NCBI GenBank assembly: GCA_904063045.1
Contig: CAJFCJ010000014.1
Location: forward strand, 248,001-312,000
Origin: Dimorphilus gyrociliatus
Lineage: Eukaryota > Annelida > Polychaeta > Dinophilidae
Reading direction: 5' to 3'
DNA length: 64,000 nt
Position 1 is the stretch's first letter. Each line of letters starts with the position of its first letter. Of this stretch, positions 1 through 12,324 are shown in pieces. The translations under genes were made by a program, and so were the position numbers. A model generated the notes under the pieces. The model was not told where the DNA came from. It did not search any database and worked only from the letters and a program-made list of their open reading frames with translations.

Positions 1-1333
1 TTCCTCCAGGTTCATTTATCGTTTAGAGACGACGCCGCCGAAGGACTTCACTTGAATACAATTACAATTATAAGAAAGTATTGTTTAAGACTTGAAAGTA
101 TCTCCATCGTTCTTCGGAGATGCCATCCGCGCACTATCCTTTTACCTTGCCTCTGTCCAAACTTGGTCTCTTTTAAAATGAATCCTTATATGAAAAGTAC
201 CATTAACTTTGAGAATCTCTTATCGATATCTTCAAAATTAAAGGTAAATGTAGAGAAGATAAATAGTAATTGTCTAATGACTTTTGATCGTTATATAAAC
301 CAATTAGACGCTTCATCTAAGATCGGTAAGAATTCTTCGAGATGATTCTAACGAAGAGGAAAGAAATTACGAAAGGATGACCATTGAAAGTCTTTCATTA
401 TACGCAGTGTCCTTTCCGAATGCTAGAGTTGCAATGAAATTCGTGTCTTCTTTGATATCTTTAAAAGAGTTATACATGAAAAATTCACCGCAATTCGACG
501 AACCATCCTTAGAGATGATTTTCTCAAAGATAGGTTCAAACCTAAATCATTTAAAAATCTTTGGAGACTGCTCTGATTTTGTTTGTAAATTAATTGGTTT
601 ACATTGTTGTAAACTTGCCAAACTGGAATTGAATTTTGAAGAAAATTCAAGAGAATTCCATTCAATAACCGAGAATGAAAACTTTAAAAGTAAACTAATA
701 CTTTTACATCTAACTTCAAACGTAAATAGATATTTGTTTCTTTTTCATCTTTTCATCATTTCTCTTTTTTCCAACCAGCTTTTGCCAACAACTTTATATT
801 CGATAACCAATTTTACAAGACTTATTAGACTCTACTTGACCGACTTTATCGATAATGATTTTTTAATTCTATTAAGCGAAAGATGTCGTCAATTGCAGGA
901 TGCTTATTTCGAAAACTGCGATAAAGTAACATTCTTTACTTTTAAATGTTTGTTTTAAATCTTTTATATACATATCTCTCTCTTTATATTTCTTCTTCTT
1001 CTTCTTCTTCTTCTCCTCCTTCTTCCTCTTCCCAACATTTAGATCAATGATTTTGGAATTTTTAGTTTTACTTCCGGTTGTATTGAATTAGAAACATTGA
1101 AAATGAATAAACTAGAGAATATTAGCGAAAATTCTATAAGACAAATATGTAAATTGATGAATCTAAAGCATCTGTCATTGTACGGCGTTCCAGACCACGT
1201 GGCTAAATTTGGTGTAACATATTTAAAGGTTAGTCGAAATAAAGTCCTCTTTTCTTATCTTATCTAATTACTAATTTTTTCTTATTTAATATAGAACTAT
1301 TCAGAAATTGATAGCTTTCGTATCTCCACGTAA
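1..1333 (+). CDS. Leucine-rich-repeat protein, 3' part only (5' end outside window)
   Basis: Partial gene entering from the left edge. The likely exons are 1 (or 10, after a ttcctccag acceptor) to 243, 359–721, 779–925, 1043–1228 and 1295–1333, ending at TAA 1331–1333. The 779–925, 1043–1228 and 1295–1333 exons keep one frame; the 722–778 intron is 57 nt with no stop, so it also reads through. The protein has irregular leucine-rich repeats with motifs such as LISLKELYMKNS, LIRLYLTDFIDNDFL and LKHLSLYGV. It resembles the LRR part of F-box/LRR proteins, but no F-box is visible because the N-terminus is missing. The 244–358 intron is the least certain step: the upstream frame closes at about 345 and the downstream frame opens at 308. 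Function beyond a probable protein-binding role is not assignable. Confidence 0.55.
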
Positions 1334-1751
1334 CCCATGTGTGTGTGGGGGGGCTACTTTCTTATATTCGAACAGGCCTATTGGTAAATTATTTCTGGAA
1401 TTTTTAAACACTATTGTATAGTGTACTGGTTGTGTTTATTTAAGCCTAGTATTTAGTAAATATACAGTAAGATTACGAAAGTATGCTCTATTAGAGTTGT
1501 TAGATGGTATTTTTATTAAATAACGTAGTACAATGGTTATATTCACGAAACATAAAATAAACCCAGCCGTCTTCTTTCATTTTTTTATATGAAAAAACCA
1601 TATAAATGTATATATTCTATATATTATGAATATTACTGTATACATTTATACAACATCATTATTAGCCATTTTATACTTTGTTGATAAATCTAGTATCATT
1701 CTAACTATTGAACATTCAGAAATGTAGCAATTTCTTCTTTTAGACGATATA
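1334..1751. other. Intergenic, no gene seen
   Basis: Convergent gap between the LRR gene (+) and a MAM gene (−). It is AT-rich with short TA-rich stretches and a poly-G run near 1345. No coding signal, RNA gene or repeat unit was recognised. Confidence 0.5.
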
Positions 1752-3865
1752 TCAAGAAATATATGGGCAGTTTCCTTCTGTTACCTTAACATTGTCCAAT
1801 GCTATATCTCCTTTACCAGCTCCTCTAGACCTGGCTGTAATGATTATTTGATCAATGTCATCGGTAGATTTTAAAGGAATATATATATTGTTCCATTTAT
1901 TTCCCATATTCTCGCTCTTTCTGTAGAGTGATGCTTTCAAAAGTCCTCGTCTCGATGATAGTATTTCGAATTCTCCTATTTCGTTTTGAGATCCAGACAT
2001 ATACAAAGACGTTTCTAGACAATAATCTTTGTTATTCAAATTAAAAATTGGCGATTTCAATTGCGTAGAATATCCAAATTGATTATATCTCGCGTCTACG
2101 TATATATACCAGCCGTTTCCTCCCTGTGAATCGCTCTTAGGTCCCAGAGACGGCGTTGAACCATAATGCCTGGTCCATTCGAATTTATTTGATGGACTGT
2201 TTGGATTTTTTAAGACAGACCACAATCCAAAATCCCTTTCAAAGTTACACGTCAATTGTTCTAAAAATAGACAAGATAGCATAAGATGGAGAATTGTTTG
2301 AGATATGAATATGCAATAATGATATTTTGTATAATAAACTTACCTGGAGAAGATGCAACCTGCGAGTTATCTTTACACGAACCGGAATGAACGGATATAT
2401 CATCTATAGCAATATCCCCTCTATAATCTCCTTGAGACGTTGCTCTAATGACAATTTGATGAACATTGTGAAATGGTTTTAAATCAAAGGCGAGTTTGTG
2501 CCATTCATTTCCGAGATTAGCGGACGTTTCGTAATATTTGATTGTATCTAAACCGTCGTAATAGCCGAAAATTTGAAGTTTACCAATTGAATTCGAAGAG
2601 CCAAACATATGATAGTACAACTTAACGCAGTAATTATTATTGTTCAAGCTGAAATACGGAGATACCAATTCCGCAAAGTGACCTTTCTTACTCAGGGATG
2701 CTTCGACGTATGCGTACTTTCCAGTTTTATTACCGTAGGTATGATCGTTAGTGGGTCCTGTGAACAATGAATGTGTGCTTCCTTGATGAAGTCCCCATTC
2801 ATACGAGTTGTATTCCGACTCGGGATATTTCAAACGGTTCCAGGTGCAGAAACCAGGTTCAAAATTACAATTCAAGTATTCTAATGATTGAAAAATGCGT
2901 TTTAATATTAAAATTCTAAAGAGTAAAAAAGAAAAGAAGAAGAAGACGACGAAGAGAAAGAAAAGCTTACGTGGAGGATAATAGACCGGAATTTCAGTTG
3001 GCTTTATAGTTCCAAAATCTCCTTTTAAATACAAAGAGAGTTATTATATAGATATAATTGAATAAACAAGTAAACTATTTACCACGGCAATCGTTTATTT
3101 GGATATCGTCGATTGCGGTAATTCCAAGGATACCTTTCAATCTTCGTACTTGAAAGATAACCTATAAAAATATGCCTATGTAGACAAATAGTTCGTATCC
3201 TTTAAAACTGTTTATATTGAGTTACCTGATCAAATTTTTTGAATGTTTCTAAAGTAGACTTTGTCCATTGTTTGTTAGGATTCTGCCTTCCTACAATTAA
3301 TGTCTTTTCAACAATACGCCCTTTGTTAAGTAGGATTACGAAGAGGTTATTATCAGCGTGATCAATCATATGATGGAATTGAAGACAGAGTCTTAGCGGT
3401 TTGTTCGAGTCAAAGTTAATTTTTGGAGAAGTAATAAAAGTTTCTCGAAAGTCGTGTCCCAAATTCGCAGTATACATATAAGCACCTGAAAGAGAGTAAA
3501 CAAGCTATTTTCCTCTTCAATCTAATTACACCACCGTTTTACCTTTTCTTCCACTGTGTTGGGGAAAATTCAATAAACCCCTTTGGAATTTGAATATTTC
3601 AAGTTCATTAGAGACACTCGGCACGAAGGAACAATTAGAATATTCAAAATCGCATTGCCAATAAATTTTTTGTCCTGTGTTTAAAATTGAAAAGAATTCT
3701 TTTAATTAGTTTTTTCATTCATTCGTTCTTTTATCTAGCAATATAATAAAACAACAAATAAAAACATTTACCAAAATTCGATGGGAACTTGAGAAAGGAT
3801 AGAAAAAATACAAAGTAAAGATAACTCTGTCTCATGTTGTTCATGTAAGATTGTGAGGTGGGCAT
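1752..3865 (-). CDS. Secreted three-MAM-domain protein, no protease domain (gene A)
   Basis: Seven exons: 3865–3772, 3674–3543, 3485–3226, 3161–3083, 3021–2971, 2880–2344 and 2260–1752 (about 553 residues). Three in-frame ATGs exist (3865, 3844, 3835); the one at 3835 puts a hydrophobic signal peptide (SYLYFVFFLSFL) nearest the N-terminus. An N-terminal MAM-like module follows (WQCDFEYSNCSF, then AIDDIQINDC), a short Pro-rich linker, then two full MAM domains with YHMFGS and GDYRGDIAIDDI signatures. In the last MAM the Cys of the CxFExDFC motif is Gly (CNFERDFGLW). MAM domains mediate extracellular adhesion or dimerisation. This gene shares intron phases and module order with the genes at 17,383–45,377 and is probably a dispersed member that lacks, or has lost, the protease end. 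Confidence 0.8.
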
Positions 3866-4440
3866 CTATAAATCGTTATATATATATATATATACTTTAT
3901 ATATTCAATTATTTGTAATCGTTATTTAAAAACGAGAGGGAAGTTCTTATCGAGGATATTTCGCAATACGGAAAGTATGAACATTTTCTAGGGTGTTTAC
4001 CCTGGTATTACGGAAGAAATAAAGGTTTAATAGGCATTTGTGAATGGGTTAATTATATATTCGGCTTTATTGATCACTATATTACGTATTTGTTAAAAAA
4101 GAATTTTTGTATTCTAATATAGTTTTCGTACTATTGAAAGAGATAACAATAGAGTGTGACTGAGTGGGCAAACTTACTCATTTAAACCTATTTCAACTGA
4201 TTAACAACTCGTATCTTATATCGAATATAATTAATCGGCCTAGAAAAGGAAAATAGATTTTCGTATCTTTGAACAGTTAAAGATAAATAGGCCTAAAAAG
4301 GTTATCGTGTTTTTTTAATTAACAATTACAAGGTTATTTCTTTTGGTTATTCCACAAAAACCATCTATTTCACACAAACCGACAATGCTTAAAACGGCTT
4401 AGAAAACTCTCCATTAACCACTTACCATCTATGCACTCAA
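3866..4440. other. Intergenic, divergent promoter region
   Basis: Lies between the 5' ends of the MAM gene A (−) and the RING gene (+), so both promoters should be here. It holds a (TA)n run near 3881–3896 and AT-rich sequence. No specific site was recognised. Confidence 0.4.
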
Positions 4441-4662
4441 ATGGCAAACTCGTCTGCTATCGATATAGAATCTTTCACATGTAAAATATGCTACAAGAGG
4501 CCGTCAAATATTCTCAATTTACCCTGCTCTCATATTATTGCCTGCGAAGCTTGTTTTATAAGCCTAACTCAACCTCATTGTCCAATATGCAGAGATAAAA
4601 TATACGGATTCGTTCGGATAAAATCTGACCTATTCGACTACGAGACTCAATTCTTTGTGTGA
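4441..4662 (+). CDS. Small single-exon RING-finger protein
   Basis: A 73-residue ORF whose residues about 14–50 form a C3HC4 RING: CKIC, then CSH, then CEAC, then CPIC. RING fingers bind two zinc ions and usually recruit a ubiquitin-charged E2. Spacing resembles the short C-terminal RINGs of the IAP and MDM2 type, but here almost the whole protein is the RING, so it has no visible substrate-binding domain. An AATAAA lies just after the stop (4673–4678). It could be the last exon of a longer gene, but no acceptor is needed because ATG and frame are intact. Confidence 0.7.
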   Translation: MANSSAIDIESFTCKICYKRPSNILNLPCSHIIACEACFISLTQPHCPICRDKIYGFVRIKSDLFDYETQFFV

Positions 4663-4873
4663 AGAAAAGGAAAATAAAAAATATGTTAACTGCCATTAGA
4701 GAAAGTGAAAATCTATAATCTGCCGTTTGCATGTATTCTGTAATCAATTGTCTTATTCTAAAAATACTGATAATAAGAAACATTTCCACTATCGCTTTCA
4801 CCCTTTTAACTATATAGAATACAAGCGTCGAAGAAAACATTAACGTTCCTTAACAACGAGGTGAATATCTTTT

Positions 4874-5890
4874 CTATATTACCATAACATCACAAATAAC
4901 CAATTGATCATTGTCAATTTTCTTAAATATTTGAATGTCAACCATCTTGGTATCGTCACAGTGAAAAATACAATTAGCGATTTCATTACATACTCTTCCA
5001 TTGTTTGAATAAGCAGTAATAGAATATTCGCAATCTTTTATCTCTTTTCCAATAATTTGAAATGATGAAAATGGCGAAGAATTTTCAATTCTTAAAACTA
5101 AAGGATTTGTAGTAGAATATAGACAAGATTCCAATTTATTATCCATTAAATCGTATATTATAGGCTGCTTTTGACTATTGTTTTCTTTGCATTTTGTACT
5201 AAGATCAGGAATTGTAATTGTGTATAGAGGATAAAGACATTCCAATTTCCATACTTGATATTTTAACTTTTCACTTTCATGATCAACATCTCCAAAAAGC
5301 AATGTTTTGATTGGTAATCTCGATGACTTAACCGAAAAATATCCCTCGTCCGTAAACCATTGCTGACCTCCTCCAGTCATATAACATCCCGCTGCGATAT
5401 TGGATTCATCTATACATCTTTTACTGATGAAGCAATTGCATACTCCATCAATAGACGCTTCAGTTGGTTCTATTTGTAAGCCATCCCAAAAAACGAAACT
5501 TTGATCATAAACTGACGTTTCAAAAGTTTCGATTTTCATTCCTTGTCTACAAAATGTTGTTGTCTTTAGAAAGCTATTCAATTCATTTTCATTGAAATCT
5601 TCGTAAATGATATCCTTGACGAACGATTTACCTGCTGCATATCTAGAATCGCTTAGGAGAGTTAAATCTTCAGAGTTGTTATCGAGAAAAGCAATTCCAA
5701 AAGTATCATTTTCTTTTCTGCAACGAATACTCGAAATGTTTCCGCTTTCTAAAGGTTGAATTTGAAAAATTTCATCATTCTTTCCCTTCTGATAATAGAA
5801 GGCCTCTGTACAAGATTCAAAAACATCAGAACCTCCATTAAAACATAGTCTATCAAAGAGGAAAGTAACGATAATGCAGAATGCTATCAT
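4874..5890 (-). CDS. Intronless secreted protein with contactin-associated/fibrinogen-like region
   Basis: A single 338-residue exon starting at ATG 5890. A short hydrophobic N-terminus (IAFCIIVTFLFDRLCF) looks like a signal peptide. Residues about 25–60 resemble the opening of a fibrinogen-like domain. Around residues 155–215, two Cys precede WFTDEGYFSVKSSRLPIKTL and a FGD…LEC ending. That pattern matches the segment of neurexin-IV/CNTNAP proteins between the fibrinogen-like and laminin-G regions (W..D.G.l....LPv..l.fGD......y.lg.L.C). The rest is Cys-rich without recognised domains and there is no C-terminal membrane anchor. It is much shorter than CNTNAP proteins and lacks introns, so it may be a retroposed or strongly reduced relative. 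Function unknown. Confidence 0.65.
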   Translation of the reverse strand: MIAFCIIVTFLFDRLCFNGGSDVFESCTEAFYYQKGKNDEIFQIQPLESGNISSIRCRKENDTFGIAFLDNNSEDLTLLSDSRYAAGKSFVKDIIYEDFNENELNSFLKTTTFCRQGMKIETFETSVYDQSFVFWDGLQIEPTEASIDGVCNCFISKRCIDESNIAAGCYMTGGGQQWFTDEGYFSVKSSRLPIKTLLFGDVDHESEKLKYQVWKLECLYPLYTITIPDLSTKCKENNSQKQPIIYDLMDNKLESCLYSTTNPLVLRIENSSPFSSFQIIGKEIKDCEYSITAYSNNGRVCNEIANCIFHCDDTKMVDIQIFKKIDNDQLVICDVMVI

Positions 5891-7663
5891 CGTCGTTATC
5901 TAGTCTAGAAGAGACAAGAGCAAGTGAGAGCAACGCCAAGGAAACAATGCGGGGAACATAAAATAATAAAAAGAACTTAATGGAATAATGGATAATTGAT
6001 GACATTTATGTAAATGAGGATAAATTGAGAACGTTTCAAAAGATAAAAAACAATGACTATCTTATGCTTCCTAAGAAAAATGATAAAATAGCAAACAGAA
6101 ATTCTTTGTTGTCTTTTTTCGATATGTTAGCTTTCTGTCAATGTTTTTCGCTTAGCAATTTTAATAAATAAGGAGCGTCAATTAATCACTTTATTCTCTT
6201 CAACTTGATTTATAATATTCGTTTGGATTCTTAATCTTCTAACCCTGGAATTTTAAGAATGTTCAATAATTTCCATCTATATAATATATTACTTTTTAAC
6301 TGGAAAGAGACGGTATTTATGGTTTTTGGATGCAAATTGCATTTTTGCATTACTGCACTGAGTATCCTTCAATAAATATCTTTATGTAAATTGTGTGGTT
6401 TATGAGGAGTACCGAAACAATTTTACCGTTTTCTCTGCTTCTTGACTATTCTTCTACTTCTTGAATTCGTAGGATCTTCAAATGGGAAAAAAGAGGAAGA
6501 GGTGAAGGAGGATAGGTAACCATTTAGTTCGTAAAAATGCTTAGTCATGGTTTGTGCCATTCGCATTTATCTAAAAGGGTTAGGTTTACACACGTAAATT
6601 AAAGTCAAGGAATGATATGTATGGTCGACAATGGCTGAAGATAGATAAGAAACATCTACCAAAATTTGATGGATTTCTATTAGCAACCGTGTAAAATATA
6701 CTGCTGGAAATCATAGAGTAAACGTAAGGGATTCGGTATAAAAGTAACATAGAATAGAAAAATATTCAATAAAAAATTGGTAGTAGACAAAGGTTTCATG
6801 AGATATTTAAAAAAATGCTTGAATATATGATAATCAATTATTTCTTGTTCATTGTTCATTATTGTCATAGCGATGTCTCCAAAGTCGGTATTCATTAAAT
6901 AATAAAGCTCTTCTTTTCTATGTCAATTCGTAATCATTCGAAAAACCTTCAATTGTTGTAAATAAATTTATATGCTTTCCATTTTTAGCAAAAAGATGAT
7001 ATTTTACGAAAAGTATCTCTCTCAAAAGGCTGCAGGTCAAGATCTAAATATATCGTTTGAAGCCAAACTTAAAGTTATATAAAACAAAATTAAACTAAAT
7101 GAATGAAATTTCATGATAACTGTAATATTACGCAATATAGAATCTCTTCAAATAATTCTACCATAAGCAATGGAATTATATAGTAACTTAATAACGTTCG
7201 TTTCCAAAATAGATAACCTGACATTTGCAAGGAAAATATCACAATATGTGAATCGAATAAAACACAATAATTATATGAGAATGCTATGAATTATGCATGT
7301 TTTCATATTCTTTAGATACTTTTTGATCACATTGACCGAATCATTTAATGACATCTGACTTTATTTATTAACAAATCAATAAGCAAAATGGCTGTAAAAA
7401 GTTATGCATAGATTTAAACTTTTCAAATCACTGATATGTTCAAAGAATCTACAAGATACACCATTTTGTTGTTCAAATAAAGCAATTTTACAGTTCACAG
7501 TGTAACAAGAATATGGCTTTATTTACCGAAAAAAGACCCCTTCTATAATCAAATCAGTGCAATTTAACAAGGGGTCCATATGAAAGGACATAACTTGAAT
7601 ACTACATAGTAGATACAGTAATACTATTAGCATATACAGTATATAAAACAATCCCATGAATTG
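5891..7663. other. Intergenic, no gene supported
   Basis: About 1.8 kb of AT-rich DNA between the CNTNAP-like gene and the NLR 3' end. A 71-codon minus-strand ORF (6680–6895) is open, but has no recognisable motif and no convincing splice partner. The palindrome TATACAGTATA lies near 7632–7644. Confidence 0.45.
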
Positions 7664-10600
7664 CTAATAAAATTGAACTCCAAGACACATAAATCCATTC
7701 AAACTTTTCAAGTCACTACTCAGATCGATTCCTTCAAAAATGTTATCAAACACAATTTGTTGAAGATGACTACAAGATAGAATTATCTCTTTAAGCAATG
7801 CTTTATCCTTTGAGTAGTTTTCAAGACTACAATCCGATATGTCCAATTTCCTAAGAATCTTTTGAAATCCAATGAATTTTTGAATAGCACGCAGACAACT
7901 TTCGTCTAATTTACATTTCCGAAATACAATCTCTTCAATATTGTTGCAGACATTTGGAATGCTGTTTAGGAGATTGCCAAATCTATTCTCCATATCTCCA
8001 TTCATTAGATGCAGAGATGCGAGTTTCGTTTGACATCCAATAACTATGGCCATGTTTTCGTGAAGACTATTGGAGAAATTCGATATATCCAGCTTTAATT
8101 CTCTTATATTCGAGTATCTGGGTAGAATATATTGAAAGATGTCGGATTTTTTATGACTTTCCCAACTGCTATTCGAATAAAACAGCTTTTGAAGACGAGT
8201 TTGATTGTCGATGAATTTTCCTAGATGCTCGTTCATATCTTCTTTATATGCGATATTTAACAAATCCAAATGTTCAACTGTGCAACACGACTCTAAAATA
8301 CACTGAAATAAGTTTCTTCCACTTTCTTCTTCGAACTTGGCCGATGATAGACTAAGAGTGTTCAGATTCTTTTGTCGTTGTATTAATCTTCCAATATCCT
8401 CACTCAGATTATTTGAAAAGTGTACTTTATCGAGATAAAGTTTAGAAATGTTGCAACAAAACTCGGGATTATCCGGAAACATAGAATCGTCTATATTGAT
8501 AGGCATTTCTGTGCAGGTAATTCCGCTAAGATCAAGGTAGTTAAGTTGAGTCTGGCAAGCGATGAATGCTCCAAAGTCTTGCCGATTTTGTCGAGACAAT
8601 TCGTAATTGGGTACAGATAGTTCGGTTAGATTGAAAGATGGCGAAGGTATGTGTTTAAATATATTTGCTATAGAGACTCCATCAATATCGGTGTAGGAGA
8701 GACAGAGTTTGTTTAGTCGCGTTTGCCGTCCTAAAAACTGAGCGAGATGTTTGTCAGTATCGTTTAAACAGCATTCGCTACAATCGAGAAAGATTTGTTC
8801 AATATTGCAGCACAACGGAGATATATGCTGAAAGAGATTAGTATCGAATAAATTGAGAATAATTCTTCCAGTAATGTTTAAATGTTTCAGATCCTTTTGT
8901 CGTCCTATTAAACTTCCGGCAGCTTCTAAGTATTCTTCTTGAATTGGAGATTTAATTAATGATATAGATTTCAACGTTGATACGGACTCCATTACCGAGA
9001 AAAAATCCTGAGCAAAGGATTCTCTAATATATGTAGATTGAACTGTAAAAGTTTGAATGTTTGGAGATCGTTTAATGATGCCACTTCTGTCAGTAACATC
9101 AAGATATTCTAAGGCTTCATTACTGATAACAATATCAGTAATTTCCAATTGTTTAAAGTAGTTTGCAATAGTGAAATATTGATTAGGTTGGACAAACTTT
9201 TGTCTACCAATGATTAAGGTTTTAAATCTTTTAAGACGGAAAAATTCAAAGTATATCATATCTGCTAATTCTAAATTGAAGTCTCTTGAATCCAGGACAC
9301 TTTTAATGTTGTTAAAATTATAATTAAGATTATCTGTTGGTGAGTTTAGAGACATTAAGGTAGTATTCTCTTTGATAAGAATTACTAAATCCAAGAGAAT
9401 TTCAATATCAAGATTTGGACCGTAAAATGTCAAAATTTTGATTTTGTTTTTCTCCTTGGCAATCTTTTCGAAAAATTCCAATGCAGCGTCATTTTCGAAG
9501 GGATTAGAGGATAAATCCAGATCGAATAATGACTGAAATCTATATAGATTACGGGTAAACCAACTTAGAAAATTCGAATCCAAGTTGCAATTGTTCATGT
9601 AGAGTTTTTGAAGTTTAGGCATATTTAACACTATAGAATAGTCCCATTTTAGAATTCCTTTAAAGTTATTATCACTAACGTTAAGAACGGTTATATTATC
9701 GTATTTGAAAAGATAACATAACATCATTTGATCTAATTTACATTCACTAACATCCAATTCCAAATCTGGATACTTTTGAAGATAATTTAATTTCAAAAGA
9801 CGTTCCATATTCTCTCTATCGTGATCACCGTCGGAAAAGTCAATTTTCTTTATAACTTTCAATATATCAAATAAGTAGACGTAGTCGTTAAAATTCACCT
9901 TTTGACCATTCACACCAATAGTATTGATACTTTGAGATGAATTGATCATTTTCTCAACAAAGTTCCTTATAATTCGGTCATCGAGTTCATTTTTTCCAAG
10001 ATACAAACTTGTCACGTGTATTTCGGTCTTTAATGTTTCAGCCTTCTTTTTCAAATGTTCTATTTGATACGTATTGATGTTAGGAAGCTTAAGCGTTTTC
10101 ATACTTTTCATCATTAGTATTGTCTCCATAAACGAGAAATCGGCCGATTCATTTAGTTCGTTATTTAATAATTCCAGTTGCGATAAGTGTTTACTTTTCT
10201 TCAATAAACGACAAAGACCGTCGTTGGATAATTGCGAATCGCAATGGTTAAGAATTAGAACTTTTAACTTTGTTAGATTTTCACTTATGCAATTGAACAA
10301 GTATTTTGATGATTCCTCATCAAATTCATTTCCGGAAAAGTCCAACTTTTCCAATGGACTGTTCATACTAAACATATGTCCCATTTGCATAAAATGTTCG
10401 CTATTCAATGAACAATATATAGATGAAACAGTAGTAATTACGGTTGATTTCCCCAATCTTTTACTTATATTTCTAATATCAACAACTGAAAAAGGCAAAC
10501 AAGTGAGTATTCTCTTCAAAAGTCTTATTATATTCTATTTATAATAAAAGAAAGAAAAGACTTACCACTAACATCTCTGTCTTGAATATGAAATTTATCA

Positions 10601-12324
10601 ATACTCTTATAATCTATCATTCGAAACTTGCATGTTATATAATCCGTATCTTCACTTTCCCTTCTTCTTAGATTAAGCTTTGTTTCACTCCTAGTAGTAC
10701 TTTCAATACTGTATTTCAGGATTATTTCATTTGTTTCAATTTCCGAATGCTGGAGAAAAGGTTGAATATTTGCTACTTTTAATGAATTATCCGGTTTTGA
10801 AAGTTCATTGAATATCATATTTATCTTCTCTTCTTTTTCTTCCATTACTCTATCCTTCTCTAAACACAGATTAATATATTCAACAACAAAATAATCACGG
10901 AATAAAGAATGATAGAATTTAAAAAGTTTCTTTCCATTTTCAACGTAAGGTATCAACAAATCTGCAACATTCTGACAACTTTCGAGAAGATCCGACAATT
11001 CCATCGGTGTTCCGTAGAAGTAGTTATTAAATGCTTTTCTGCAACATTCCATCATTACTCCGTCGAAATCAAAATTCCCTTTGAAAGTATAAATGTGATC
11101 TTTCATATTATTAAAAAGTGACTTAAATATTTTCAGTTTAGGGCAATTATTCCATTTATCCATATTCTTCCAAGTAAATAGTAGTAATAAAGCATTTAAG
11201 GGATTGTAACATATGTGATGCATGGAATTAATCAATACCGATATATTTCTCTCAAGACTAATTGCTTTCTTATTATCCGTTTTTAGATTAAGATTAGCGT
11301 CGAAATACAACAAGTTTTTGTTGGAAAAGTGGATCAGATTTTCATCTGATATACATCTTTCAGGTTGATTATCATCGAAATAATCTGGGTTAATACAAAA
11401 TCTCAATACGAAGAGAGTCATATGATAAAAACTAAAACCCGTGATTTCAAAAATATGATCGTATTCCTTCCCTAGATCTTCCATTCTCCAATATCTCGAC
11501 CACGAAATCATAGCAAACTTTTTGTGAAGATTTGTAGCTTTTATATCGAGAATTCGATTACGATTTCGATTTGTATTATCATTTTCATCAAAGAAGAACA
11601 CGATATTTCTACGACGATTATCTTGTAGATCGTTCAAATAATAGTTGAGTAATTGTTTTGTTACTTTTGAATTAGGAGAGAAATTTTGTCTGAGCAGAAT
11701 ATCGAGAAAATCTTCATCATCCGAAATTTCGTCCATTTTCACTAAAATGACCAAATAATTGGAAAATATGTTGTAATTGGTCGCCCAAAGATTCAAAAGC
11801 TTTAGACAATGATACGTTTTACCAATTCCCGCCTCGCCTCCGAAAAGAATAGACTGGTCATTATTCATTCCATTTAAATGATTAATTAGGTCAATAGTAA
11901 GACCTTCGCTAGAATAAACGTTCGATTTACTTCTGGAAATGATTTGAATAGGAATGATATAATCTAAAAATGATTTATTCATTTTTCCTCTTTTCAAGAA
12001 TGGAGATTTTTGAATATTTGAAATTTCTTCCAGAACGAATTCTCTTCTTTCTTCAATCAAACTTTTCCATGTATTTTGTAAGCGAATTATTAAATCTGTA
12101 TATTTTGATTCGGATATTTCGCTGAGTAATGAAATTATCCGATCAGTAGGTTGGAATAGAATGAAATTATTGAATAAATATTCAAAATCATTCTTCAATC
12201 TCTTCTTCTCTCCATCTTCATCAGTAGTATTTTGTTGTATAATATAATTGCAGAATTCGTCGTCATCCTTTAGCGTTTGCCAGAGGATATTTTGATGATA
12301 AAGCAAAAGTGGATTTCTCTCCAT
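7664..12324 (-). CDS. CARD–NACHT–LRR receptor (NLR family)
   Basis: Two exons, 12324–10566 and 10485–7664, joined across an 80-nt GT–AG intron in matching phase (about 1,526 residues). Residues 1–90 have the pattern of a CARD: LLLYHQNILWQTLKDDDEF followed by IIQQN, as in CARDs that begin LL..H...L...L.DD..F...L. A NACHT ATPase follows with Walker A GGEAGIGKT at about residue 165 and an acidic Walker B (IVFFFDEND) near 248. After a helical region, exon 2 encodes about 940 residues of leucine-rich repeats (for example LEKLDFSGNEFDEESSKYL). This is the NOD1/NOD2 layout, a cytosolic sensor that oligomerises and signals through CARD contacts. Nearly all LRRs lie in one exon, unlike vertebrate NLRs. 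The CARD call is by pattern only; a death-fold domain of another class is possible. Confidence 0.85.

Noticed and set aside
326-356. A 31-nt intron that would restore frame in the first LRR exons
   Set aside because: It is far shorter than any other intron here; a 115-nt intron 244–358 with normal sites and phase explains the frame change better.
6680-6895. 71-codon minus-strand ORF in the gap before the NLR
   Set aside because: No motif, signal peptide or splice support; composition like the AT-rich surroundings.
10074-10544. 156-codon plus-strand ORF
   Set aside because: It lies antisense to the LRR exon of the NLR, whose reading frame is strongly supported.
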